From Aldehydirespirator sp965221215 (lineage in GTDB: Bacteria; Actinomycetota; Acidimicrobiia; Acidimicrobiales; Aldehydirespiratoraceae): 64,000 nucleotides of DNA. Where the stretch lies: NCBI GenBank assembly GCA_965221215.1, contig OZ244872.1:2232001-2296000 (forward strand), given 5' to 3'. Of this stretch, positions 24,331 to 32,885 are shown one piece after another. The notes beneath the pieces were generated by a model that was not told where the DNA came from, did not search any database, and worked only from the letters and a program-made list of their open reading frames with translations. Within the stretch, counting starts at the first letter, position 1. Every line of letters begins with the position of its first letter. The translations under genes were made by a program, and so were the position numbers.

Positions 24331-25275
24331 GTGGAGATCAACACCGACCTGCTCGACGCCTACTGCGCCCGCTTCCGGAACTGGGGACGCTGGGGAGACG
24401 ACGACGAGCTCGGCACCCTCAACTTCATCACACCGGCCAAGATCGCCGAGTCGGCCGGGCTGGTGATGCGGGGCAAGGTGTTCTCGCTGCAGCTGCCCCT
24501 CGACGGCAACGGCCCCCAGACCGGAGCATTCGGCAGGGTCAACGCGGTGCACCAGATGGTCGCCACCGGCACGGACCACGTTGCCGGAACGCAGGGCTGG
24601 CCCATGGGGTGGGGCGTGGCCGACGACACCCTGTTCCTGTTCCTTCAGGGCGGCACCCAGTGGGACGCCCTGGCCCACATCTTCCACAACGGCAAGATGT
24701 ACAACGGCTACGGCGCCGGCCTGGTCGACAGCCGCGGCGCGGCCCGCAACGGCATCGAGAACGTCAAGACGGTGGTCAGCCGGGGAGTGCTGCTGGACAT
24801 CCCCCGGGTGCTCGGCATCGACTGCCTCGAGCCCGGCTTCGCCATCGGCGCCGACCTGCTGGACGCAGCCTGCGAGGCCCACGGCGTGCAGGTGGGCACC
24901 GGCGACATGGTGCTGATCCGCACCGGCGACATGGCCCGCCGGCGGGAGCTGCCCGGCTGGGACGGCTACTCGGCCGGCGACTCGCCGGGCCTGTCGCTGC
25001 TGGCCGCGCCCTGGCTGGCCGAACGAGAGATCGCCGCGCTGGCCACCGACACCTGGGGCGCCGAGGTCCGGCCCAATGAGATCGAGGGGAGCTTCCAGCC
25101 GCTGCACCTGGTGATGGTGGTGAGCATGGGCCTGCTGGTGGGCGAGATCTGGCACCTCGACGAGCTCGCCGAGGACTGCGCGGCCGACGGCGTCTACGAG
25201 TTCCAGCTGGTGGCCCCCGGACTGGTGATCCCCGGTGCGGTCGGCTCGCCCCTAAACCCCCAAGCCATCAAGTGA
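24331..25275 (+). CDS. Cyclase family (PF04199, kynurenine formamidase-like) metal-dependent hydrolase
   Basis: GTG 24331, with GGAG at 24320-24323, gives 314 residues. The family metal motif is present as GGTQWDALAHIF, with Gln in place of the usual His (HxGTHxDxPxH). LVDSRGAARNG, VLIRTGDMARR and TDTWGAEVRPNE also fit the long 'cyclase' branch. Such enzymes hydrolyse amides, isatins or cyclic compounds. Its stop overlaps the TPP-enzyme start. Ring opening before the later steps is a plausible role. Confidence 0.82.
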   Translation: MEINTDLLDAYCARFRNWGRWGDDDELGTLNFITPAKIAESAGLVMRGKVFSLQLPLDGNGPQTGAFGRVNAVHQMVATGTDHVAGTQGWPMGWGVADDTLFLFLQGGTQWDALAHIFHNGKMYNGYGAGLVDSRGAARNGIENVKTVVSRGVLLDIPRVLGIDCLEPGFAIGADLLDAACEAHGVQVGTGDMVLIRTGDMARRRELPGWDGYSAGDSPGLSLLAAPWLAEREIAALATDTWGAEVRPNEIEGSFQPLHLVMVVSMGLLVGEIWHLDELAEDCAADGVYEFQLVAPGLVIPGAVGSPLNPQAIK

Positions 25276-26993
25276 CCGTCGAAGTGCCGCAACACAGTGA
25301 CGCAGGGGACCGACAAGGGCCGCAACGCAGCGGCGCCGAGACGCTCGCCCTCATGCTCGCCGAATACGGCGTCACCCACATCTTCCAGGTGCCGGCGGTG
25401 CTGCGGCGAACGATGGTGGAGATCGAGCGGCTCACCGGCATCAAGCGGATCCGCCCCCACGGCGAGAAGCCGGCCGCCTACATGGCCGACGGCTACGCCC
25501 GGGCGTCGCGGCGGCCGGGGGTGTGCATGGCGCAGGTGGTGGGCGCCCTGAACCTCTGCGCCGGGCTGCGCGACGCCGCTTTGGCCCATTCCCCGGTGAT
25601 CGCGCTGACCGGCGGCCGCGACCCGGCGACGAAGTTCCGCAGGGTCTACCAGGAGATCGACGACGTGCCCGCCTTCGAGACGGTCACCAAATGGAACGCC
25701 ACCGTCGACGACCCCGAGCGCATCGGTGACATGGTTCGCCAAGCGTTCCGAGCAGCCACCTCGGGCTCGCCCGGGCCGGTGCATTTGCAGTTCGCGGGCA
25801 ACGAGGGCCAGCTCGACGCCGGCCTCGTCGATGCCGAAGTCCTGGCCGAGCCGCGCTATGGGTCGGTGCCGCCCCATCGGCCGGCCCCCTCTGAGGCGTC
25901 CGATGTGGGCCGGGCCCTGGAGCTGCTTCGCAGAGCCGAGCGCCCGGTGCTGGTCGCCGGCGGGGGGGCCCGCTGGTCGAGAGCAGGCCGCGCGCTGGTC
26001 GAGCTGGCCGAGCGCCTCGACATTCCGGTGGCGACCACGCTGAACGGCAAGGACTCGATCCCCGGCGGGCACCGGCTGTGCGTGGGCGTGGTGGGCACCT
26101 ACTCGCGATCCTCGGCCAACCGGATCGTTTCGGCGGCCGATCTGGTGTGCTACGTGGGCAGCGAGACCGGCAGCATGTCCACCCACTTCTGGCAGGTTCC
26201 GCCGCCGGGCACAGCCACCATTCAGATCGACATCGACCCCGAGGCCATCGGTCGCAACTACCCTGCCGCCGTCGGCATCTGCGGCGACGCAGCCACCGTC
26301 TTGGACTTGATGCTGGCCCGCACGGGCGACCCCGTGTCGCGCCCTGCCTGGACCGCCGAGGCCCGCGAGGCGGTGGAGCAGTGGCGGGCTGAGCACGGCG
26401 CCGAGTTGCTGTCGGACGCGGCGCCGGCGCGCCCCGAGCGGGTGTGCGCCGAGTTGACCGAGCACACTCCCTGCGATGCCATCGTGGTGGTCGACACCGG
26501 ACATGCAGGGATGTGGATGGGCGGAATGTTCGACGTCGCCGAGGGCCAGGACTACCTGCGCTCGGCCGGCCACCTCGGCTGGGCCTTCCCGGCCGCGCTG
26601 GGGGCCAAGTGCGGCCAGCCCGACCGCCCGGTGGTGTGCTTCACGGGCGACTCGGGGTTCTGGTACCACATGGCCGAGATCGAGACCGCGGTCCGGTGGA
26701 ACATCGCCGCGGTCACGGTGGTGAACAACAACGCCTCGGGGAACCAGTCGAAGCGGGGCTTCGACCGCGCCTATGGCGGCGTGCAGACCGAGCGGGGCTC
26801 GGCAGAACTGTGGAAGTTCACCATGGTCGACTTCGCGGCGCTGGCCGAGCAGATCGGGGCGCTGGGTCTGCGGGTCACCAGGCCCGGTGACTTCGCTCCC
26901 GCGCTGGCCCGGGCGCTCGACTCGGGCCGGCCCGCCGTGATCGACGTGGTAACCGACATCGATGCGCTAGCGCCTCTGGCCGTAGTCGGCTGA
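25272..26993 (+). CDS. Thiamine-pyrophosphate-dependent enzyme of the acetolactate-synthase family
   Basis: GTG 25272 overlaps the cyclase stop. The protein has 573 residues with the three TPP-enzyme domains. The N-terminal PYR domain has the activating Glu65 (HGEKPAAYMADGYAR); the middle domain has ARPVLVAGGGA-like sequence; the C-terminal PP domain has TGDSGFWYHMAEIE...VTVVNNN, the GDG-N TPP/Mg motif. It could be a decarboxylase, carboligase or diketone hydrolase (IolD-like); the sequence does not separate these. Confidence 0.87.
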   Translation: MTVEVPQHSDAGDRQGPQRSGAETLALMLAEYGVTHIFQVPAVLRRTMVEIERLTGIKRIRPHGEKPAAYMADGYARASRRPGVCMAQVVGALNLCAGLRDAALAHSPVIALTGGRDPATKFRRVYQEIDDVPAFETVTKWNATVDDPERIGDMVRQAFRAATSGSPGPVHLQFAGNEGQLDAGLVDAEVLAEPRYGSVPPHRPAPSEASDVGRALELLRRAERPVLVAGGGARWSRAGRALVELAERLDIPVATTLNGKDSIPGGHRLCVGVVGTYSRSSANRIVSAADLVCYVGSETGSMSTHFWQVPPPGTATIQIDIDPEAIGRNYPAAVGICGDAATVLDLMLARTGDPVSRPAWTAEAREAVEQWRAEHGAELLSDAAPARPERVCAELTEHTPCDAIVVVDTGHAGMWMGGMFDVAEGQDYLRSAGHLGWAFPAALGAKCGQPDRPVVCFTGDSGFWYHMAEIETAVRWNIAAVTVVNNNASGNQSKRGFDRAYGGVQTERGSAELWKFTMVDFAALAEQIGALGLRVTRPGDFAPALARALDSGRPAVIDVVTDIDALAPLAVVG

Positions 26994-26998
26994 GCTGG

Positions 26999-28103
26999 CT
27001 AGCCGACGCAGGCCAGGGCTCGGGTGGAGAGGGCGATCCCTCGGCGGGCCGAGGCGAGGTCGTTGCGGTCGAGGCCGTTGGTGAGGTAGGCGAACGACAC
27101 CCCGGTGGCGGGATCGGCCCAGGCGACCTGTCCCCCGGCACCGCCGTGGCCGAAGGCTCCCGCGGACGCCCCGTGACCGTGGCCGCGCATGCCGGCCTTG
27201 CCGTCGCTGCCGGCCAACACGAAGGCGTGCGACCGGTTGACCGGGGTCCCGGTCCAGTCGGGCATGCTCTGGCGGACGGTTGTGGCGTCGGCGCGCACCT
27301 CGGGACGCAGGAACCCGTCGGTGTTGTGAAGCACCGCCCCGTACCAGCGGGCCATCTCCGCGGCCCGGGCGATCCCTCCGCCTCCGGGAATCCCCACGGC
27401 CCGAAGCCAGGGCAGGTTGAAGGCCGTCAGCGCCTCCTCGGCGACGATCTCGGGCAGCTCTTCAAGACCGAGTGCGGCCAGCTCGGAGGCGGTCGGCGCC
27501 GAGCCCACCCCCGCGACGTCGGCCACATCGGCCTGATCGTCGATGTCGATGCCCAGCCAGCGCGAGCACCCCGCGGGGGCCATCACCCGCTCGGCGATCA
27601 CGTCGGGGTGGGGGCGGCCGGTCACCTCGGCGATGATGTCGGCCAGCACCCAGTGGGCCGACAGAGGGTGATACTCGAACCGGGTGCCGGGCGCCCAGTC
27701 GGTGCGCCAGGAGGCGTAGGCGGCCAGCCGGGCGGCCCGGTCGGTGGTCCCAGCGAGGTCCAGCGACGCCTGCGGGAAGCCGCCCGCATGGAGCATCACC
27801 TGCGAAACGGTGATGGCCTCCTTGCCGCCGGCCGAAGGGCTCCAACACGTCGCGCACCGGCGCCGCGACGTCGAAGAGCCCCTCGGCGGCCAACTCCAGG
27901 GCGGTGAGGGCCACCGACGGCTTGACCGCCGAGTACATGTGGAAACGGGTGTCGCTCGTGCAGTCTCCGAAAGCCTCCGACAGCACGATCTCACCCTCGC
28001 AGGCCAGCGCGAGCTGGGCCGCGGGCAGCAGGCCGGAGTCCACCTCGCGCCGGGCCCGCTCAACCAGCGCGCCGACCGCGGCGCTGTCGATCTTGGGCAT
28101 CAC
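26999..28103 (-). pseudogene. Beta-lactamase-family serine hydrolase, split by one frameshift
   Basis: The N-terminal part starts at ATG 28103 (MMPKIDSAAVGALVERAR) and carries the S58-x-x-K61 motif (YSAVKPSV). The rest (AITVSQVMLHAGGFPQ, FEYHPLSAHWVLADII, HGGAGGQVAWADP) continues in another frame to 26999. The frames meet near 27830, inside GGCCGGCGGCAAGGAGGCC; removing one G would give an uninterrupted protein of about 368 residues (EPFAGGKEAITVSQ). It could be a real single-base insertion or an assembly error. Class C beta-lactamase-like esterases are the nearest family. Confidence 0.75.
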
Positions 28104-28161
28104 CAGATGCTAAGACCGCCGAGGCCGGTCTGGCGCCGAGAGGCCGAGCGAACAGGAAGCG

Positions 28162-29697
28162 CTAGTTGACCGCTTTGGTCAGGTGCTCCCAGTAGGGGGC
28201 TCGCAGCTTGAACTTCTGGAGCTTGCCGGTGGCGGTGCGGGCCAGCTCGTCTCGCACCTCCACCGAGGTGGGGCACTTGTAGTGGGCGATCCGCTCCCGG
28301 CAGTGGGCGATCAGCTCCTCGGGCGTGGCCTCGGTTCCGGGGGCCAGCACCACCAGCGCCTTCGGTGTCTCGCCCCACTTGGAGTGGGGCACGCCGATCA
28401 CGGCCACCTCGGCCACGGCCGGATGCGAGAACAGGGCGTCTTCCACCTCGATCGACGACACGTTCTCGCCGCCTGAGATGATCACGTCCTTCTTGCGGTC
28501 GGTGATCATGTAGTAGCCGTTGTCGTCTCGGTAGCCGCCGTCGCCGGTGTGGAACCAGCCGTCGACGATGGCCTCCGCGGTGGCCTCAGGCTGTTCCCAA
28601 TAGCCCTCCAGCACATGGTTGCAGCGGGCCACGAACTCGCCGGAGTCGCTCACCTGCATGCGCACCCCCAGCGCGGGCACGCCCTGGCGAGACAGCTTGC
28701 GGGCCCTCTCGGCCGACGGCAGGTCGTCCCACTCGGCCCGGCTGCGGTTCATGGTGAGCACCGGGGCGGTCTCGGTGAGGCCGTAGAGCTGGATGAACTC
28801 CCAGCCCAGCTCGGTCTCCATCCGCTCGATGGTGCGGGTGGGCGGAGGGGCGCCGGCCACCACCATGCGGGTGCGGCCCGCGCCGGGGATGGGGCCGTCC
28901 CAGGCCGCGGCCGCGTCGAGGACGGCGGCTGCCACCGCCGGCGCGCCGCACAGCAGGGTGATGCCGTGGGCGTGCACCCGGCGCAGGATCTCGGCCCCAT
29001 CGACCTTGCGCAGCACCACCTGCTTGGCACCCATGCCGACCAGCACGTAGGGCATCCCCCAGCCGTTGCAATGGAACATGGGCAGGGTGTGCAGGTAGCT
29101 GTCGCGGTCGCTGACCGAGGCGTGCAGCCCGAACACCGCCGAGTTGATCCACAGGCTGCGGTGGGTTTGCTCCACACCCTTGGGCCGGGCGGTGGTGCCC
29201 GAGGTGTAGTTGATGACCGCGGTCTCGTCCTCGTCGGGCGTCCAGGTCTGCGGAGACTCGCCGAATCGGAACAGGGCCTCGTCAGACTCGTGGCCGAGCA
29301 CGAACTTGTGGCGGCACGGCACCGGATCCAGGGCGTCGGCCAGTTCGGGATCAACGAGCAGCACATCGGCGCCGCAATGCTCGACGATGTAGGCCACCTC
29401 GTCGACGCTGAGCCGGAAGTTGACGGGCACGAAGATGCGGCCGTTGCCGCTCACCCCCCAGAAGCAGGTGAGCAGCCGCCCGGCGTTGTGCGACACCATG
29501 GCCACCCTGGCGCCCATGGGCACGCCGAGAGCGTCGAGGCCGGCGCCGGTGGCGTCGACCAGTTCGCCCATGCGCGAGAACGTGACCTCGCCCATGGAGG
29601 GCGCCGGCTGCTCGGGCTCGTCGACGAAAGCGACCCGGTCGGGATACACGGCCAGGGCCCGGTCGATGTGATCGCGGACTGTCAGCGGAACCTTCAT
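28162..29697 (-). CDS. AMP-dependent acyl-CoA synthetase/ligase
   Basis: ATG 29697 gives 511 residues; longer in-frame extensions look non-coding. The AMP-binding P-loop is YTSGTTARPKG (164-174). Then come QLYGLTETAP, GWFHTGDGGYRD, the hinge DRKKDVIISGGENV and the C-terminal catalytic Lys in ATGKLQKFKLR. This is the layout of medium/long-chain fatty-acyl- or aryl-CoA ligases. It would activate a carboxylic acid for the surrounding CoA-dependent pathways. The 147 bp upstream to 29844 hold nothing I recognise. Confidence 0.9.
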   Translation of the reverse strand: MKVPLTVRDHIDRALAVYPDRVAFVDEPEQPAPSMGEVTFSRMGELVDATGAGLDALGVPMGARVAMVSHNAGRLLTCFWGVSGNGRIFVPVNFRLSVDEVAYIVEHCGADVLLVDPELADALDPVPCRHKFVLGHESDEALFRFGESPQTWTPDEDETAVINYTSGTTARPKGVEQTHRSLWINSAVFGLHASVSDRDSYLHTLPMFHCNGWGMPYVLVGMGAKQVVLRKVDGAEILRRVHAHGITLLCGAPAVAAAVLDAAAAWDGPIPGAGRTRMVVAGAPPPTRTIERMETELGWEFIQLYGLTETAPVLTMNRSRAEWDDLPSAERARKLSRQGVPALGVRMQVSDSGEFVARCNHVLEGYWEQPEATAEAIVDGWFHTGDGGYRDDNGYYMITDRKKDVIISGGENVSSIEVEDALFSHPAVAEVAVIGVPHSKWGETPKALVVLAPGTEATPEELIAHCRERIAHYKCPTSVEVRDELARTATGKLQKFKLRAPYWEHLTKAVN

Positions 29698-29844
29698 AAC
29701 GCCATCATGGCAGCCCCACCGAGCGCGGCGCATCTCAGGCCACCAACTATTGAGACTGCACCAATCCGGCTCCGCGTCTTTCTTTTGCACCTCTTTGATG
29801 GACGCCGAGCAGTTGTATGTATGAAAGGAAGTTATGTTTACGCG

Positions 29845-30113
29845 GTGAGGACCACTATCTCGCTTGACAACCAGCTTGCCAGACAGGTGCGACGAGCAGC
29901 CACCAGCCGTGGCATGAGCGTCAGCGCGTTCATCGCAAGACCTTGGACGACGCCTTGAAGCGCCCGGCGCGCGAGCCGGCACCGCCGTTCCAGCTGATCA
30001 CCGTCGAGGGCGTCCGGGCGCGGCCCGGTGTTGACCTCGACCGCCCAAGAGCACTCGACGCTCTCGGCGACGAGACCCGATACGGAAACGAGCGATGAGG
30101 TTCGATCCGAGCC
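29845..30113 (+). pseudogene. Remnant vapBC-like toxin-antitoxin locus
   Basis: GTG 29845 starts VRTTISLDNQLARQVRRAA, a ribbon-helix-helix VapB-type antitoxin. A one-base frameshift near 29938-29942 breaks it; the next frame continues LDDALKRPA...PPFQLITVEG...PGVDLDR to TGA 30096-30098, a typical VapB C-terminus. ATG 30095 overlaps this stop as in intact vapBC pairs, but the toxin reads only MRFDP before unrelated sequence of the opposite strand begins. The locus is therefore doubly inactivated. Confidence 0.6.
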
Positions 30114-30290
30114 CTATTGAGATTGCGCAGAGGCGATGCGCCCGCGCTCGTATTCGAGTTCACGTCGCTCGAAGTAGTCGGCAGCCTCCGCGAGCAGTTC
30201 TTCAGCGTCGGGATGCTCCCGCATGAACTTCTCATGCCCTTCAGACGCGGGACACAGGTCAAGTCCCTGAGAGCGGCGGAACAAGCGCAC
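30114..30290 (-). CDS. Small hypothetical protein downstream of the HigB-like toxin
   Basis: A 58-codon frame runs from GTG 30290 to TAG 30114-30116. It encodes a charged helical C-terminal part beginning MREHPDAEELLAEAADYF. The layout toxin then small gene resembles higBA, but no helix-turn-helix is visible, so I do not call it an antitoxin. It starts 18 bp after the toxin gene ends, which favours cotranscription. It could also be chance coding in a decayed region. Confidence 0.35.
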   Translation of the reverse strand: MRLFRRSQGLDLCPASEGHEKFMREHPDAEELLAEAADYFERRELEYERGRIASAQSQ

Positions 30291-30307
30291 GCCAGCGAGG
30301 TTAGCAG

Positions 30308-30685
30308 CTAACCCCCGGACCGCTTGCGGCCACGCCTCTCCAGGCGTCTCTGGTGGGCCAAGTGTCTATCGAACAGGGTGTCGGCCTTGCGGATTTTTTG
30401 CCTGTACCAAGTGCGCTCCCCGCCCTTCCCTGCCTTGTCACCGCCACACAGCAGCACGGCTCGCCGTTGGGAATCGAAGGCGAAGAAGCCACGTAGCGTG
30501 TCGGTTGGCCGCATCTCCTTCATGTTGGCATGCCGCGAGTTGGAGACTGTGTCGACGTGGGGCCTGCCAAGCGACGGGCCTTGCTCCGCCAGCAGCCGCT
30601 GCAGAAACAAGACGCGCGCCTGGTGCTGCTTCGGCAACGACTCTCTCCACTCACTGAAGTCGGGGGTTTCGACCACTTCCCACAT
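30308..30685 (-). CDS. HigB/Gp49-like toxin of the RelE superfamily
   Basis: This 125-residue protein starts MWEVVETPDFSEWRESLP and contains SRHANMKEMRPTD, RGFFAFDSQRRAVLLCGGDKAG and YRQKIRKADTLFDRHLA. These are hallmarks of the phage-derived Gp49-like / HigB mRNA interferase family (SRh.nmKElRp, R.lfaFDp...llLgGdK). Antitoxins of these toxins are usually XRE proteins encoded next to them. None is seen, so this may be an orphan toxin or be neutralised from elsewhere. Confidence 0.75.
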   Translation of the reverse strand: MWEVVETPDFSEWRESLPKQHQARVLFLQRLLAEQGPSLGRPHVDTVSNSRHANMKEMRPTDTLRGFFAFDSQRRAVLLCGGDKAGKGGERTWYRQKIRKADTLFDRHLAHQRRLERRGRKRSGG

Positions 30686-30713
30686 CGGAGCGAGACTCTA
30701 GGCAGGCGAGGCC

Positions 30714-32885
30714 TTGCGCTACCGTCGCGGTGTGCGACGGGGACCCGCGCTGGTGGTGACGCTGTGCGCTCTGGTGTTGCTGGTGGCGGCGTGCGCGGAC
30801 GGCTCCGGCGATCCGGCTGACTCGCCGGTCGCCGATGGTGAGTTCGCGGGGACGATTTGGCTGGGGGCTGCGCTCAGCGAGACCGGCAAGTATTCGGTGG
30901 AGGGCCGCGACGCCCGGCAGGGTTATGACACCTGGCTGAAGTGGGTGAACGACGAGTACGGCGGAATCCGGGTCGGCGCCGAGCGCTACCGGGCCGAGAT
31001 CGTGTACTACGACGACGAGTCCGACGCCGACACCGCCGGCAACCTCACCCAGCGGCTCATCGACGACGACCGGGTCGACTTCCTGCTGGGCCCCTACTCG
31101 AGCGGCCTCACCAGCGGCGCCAGCGCCATCGCCGAGGCCAACGGCGTGCTGATGGTGGAGGGCACCGGCGCGGCCGACATCCTGTTCGAGCGAGGGTTCC
31201 AGAATCTGTTCCTAGTAGCCACCATCGCCAGCGACTACACCCGCTCGGGAATCGAGGCGCTGGCCGCCCGGGGCGCCCGCACCGCGGTGATCGCCCACGA
31301 GGACACCGCCTTCGCCACCGCGGTGGCCGACGGCGCGGCCCGCCACCTGGAGGCCAGCGACATCGAGGTGCTGGCGGTCGAGACCTACCCCAAGGACATT
31401 CAGGACGTGTCGGCCATCATGACCAAGTTCCGCGACCTGGGCCCCGACCTGTTCGTCGGCGGGGGCCACTACAACGACGCGGTGCTGTTCGTGAACTCGG
31501 CCAAGGAGCTCGACTTCGCCCCCGACGGCATGCTCATCACCGTCGGCCCCTCCAACCCCAAGCTGGTGGAGGAACTCGGCGGCGACGTGGAGGGGGTGCT
31601 CGGCCCCACCCAGTGGGAGCCGTCGATGGCCTATCGGGGCCCCTACTTCGGCAGCGCCGCCGACTACGCCGGCTTCTACGAGAGCCTCTGGGGCGAGCCG
31701 CCCGTGTATCAGGCGGCCAGCACCACCGCCGCCGCGCTGGCGCTGCACCTGGCCATCGAGGCCGCCGGATCGACCGACACCGACGCGGTGCGGGCCGCGC
31801 TGCGGGAGCTGTCGGCGGACACCTTCTACGGTCCGATCAGCTTCGATGGGCGCGGCGTCAACACCAGCAAGCCGATGGGCATGATCCAGGTGATCGACGG
31901 CGACATCGTGGTGGTGGCCCCCGACGACGCCGCGTCGGCCCAGCTCCTGTACCCGCTGGGCTCGGAGAAGGGATCAAGCTCGTCGTCGGGGTTGGGCCGC
32001 TTCGCCCAGGCCGTGGTCAACGGCATCGCCCTGGGCGGCATGTACGCGGTGCTGGTGCTGGGCTTCTCGGTGATCTGGGGCGTGATGGGGGTCATCAACT
32101 TCGCCCACGGCGAGTTCGTGATGATCGGCGCCTACCTGGCGTGGCTGGCCGACGACCTCTGGGGCGTCGACCCGTTCCTGTCGGTGCCGGCGGTGTTCGT
32201 GGTGATGATGGCGCTGGGGTACGCAGTCCAGCGGGTGCTGGTGGACCGGGTCATCGACCGCCCCCATCTGGTGTCGCTGCTGGTGATGTTCGGCCTGGCC
32301 ATAATCCTTCAGAACGCCATGAAGCTGATCTTCTCGGCCGACTTTCGCCGGGCCGACACCGCCCTCGACGGGAGCTGGCGCCTCACCGACTCGCTGACGG
32401 TGCCGGTGACCAAGTTCTGGATCCTGATCATCGCTCTGGGCGTGCTCGGCGGGCTGAGCCTCATGCTGGCCCGCACCCGGCTGGGCAAGGGGATCCGGGC
32501 CGCGGCCCAGAACCGGGAGGCGGCCCGCATCGTCGGCATCGACGTGAGCCACCTGTACGTGATCGTGTTCGCGCTGTGCATCGGCATCACCGGCGCGGCC
32601 GGGGCGCTGGTCAGCCCGGTGCTGGCCATCCAGCCCTTCCAGGGGGCGCCGCTGACGCTGAAGGCGTTCGCCATCACCGCCATGGCCGGCCTCGGGTCGA
32701 TCCGGGGCGCGCTGGGCGGGGCGATGGTACTGGGCCTGGTGGAGGCGGGGCTGGCCGTCTACGTCGGAGGGGTGGGCACCAACCTTGCCGTGGTGGCATC
32801 GTTCGTGATTCTGGTGGCGGCGCTGGTGCTGCGCCCCCAGGGCCTCTTCGGCGGCCTGCGACCGGTGGACGCCACCGCGACATGA
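30714..32885 (+). CDS. Fusion of a branched-chain-amino-acid-type binding protein (LivJ-like) with a LivH permease
   Basis: TTG 30714 or GTG 30732 starts a 723-residue protein. Residues 1-27 are a lipoprotein signal with lipobox LVAAC (Cys27). Residues 45-415 are a type I periplasmic binding protein (IWLGAALSETGKYS, YYDDESDADTAGNLTQRLI, FLLGPYSSG). A short linker, GSEKGSSSSSG, leads into a LivH permease from about residue 430 (AVVNGIALGGMYAVLVLGFS, INFAHGEFVMIGAY, RAAAQNREAARIVGID). The binding domain is thus tethered to the outer face of its own permease. The stop overlaps the next gene start. Confidence 0.85.
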   Translation: MRYRRGVRRGPALVVTLCALVLLVAACADGSGDPADSPVADGEFAGTIWLGAALSETGKYSVEGRDARQGYDTWLKWVNDEYGGIRVGAERYRAEIVYYDDESDADTAGNLTQRLIDDDRVDFLLGPYSSGLTSGASAIAEANGVLMVEGTGAADILFERGFQNLFLVATIASDYTRSGIEALAARGARTAVIAHEDTAFATAVADGAARHLEASDIEVLAVETYPKDIQDVSAIMTKFRDLGPDLFVGGGHYNDAVLFVNSAKELDFAPDGMLITVGPSNPKLVEELGGDVEGVLGPTQWEPSMAYRGPYFGSAADYAGFYESLWGEPPVYQAASTTAAALALHLAIEAAGSTDTDAVRAALRELSADTFYGPISFDGRGVNTSKPMGMIQVIDGDIVVVAPDDAASAQLLYPLGSEKGSSSSSGLGRFAQAVVNGIALGGMYAVLVLGFSVIWGVMGVINFAHGEFVMIGAYLAWLADDLWGVDPFLSVPAVFVVMMALGYAVQRVLVDRVIDRPHLVSLLVMFGLAIILQNAMKLIFSADFRRADTALDGSWRLTDSLTVPVTKFWILIIALGVLGGLSLMLARTRLGKGIRAAAQNREAARIVGIDVSHLYVIVFALCIGITGAAGALVSPVLAIQPFQGAPLTLKAFAITAMAGLGSIRGALGGAMVLGLVEAGLAVYVGGVGTNLAVVASFVILVAALVLRPQGLFGGLRPVDATAT

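Noticed and set aside
30095..30311. A plus-strand continuation of the toxin after ATG 30095
   Set aside because: After five plausible codons the sequence codes convincingly only on the opposite strand, and no PIN motifs follow.
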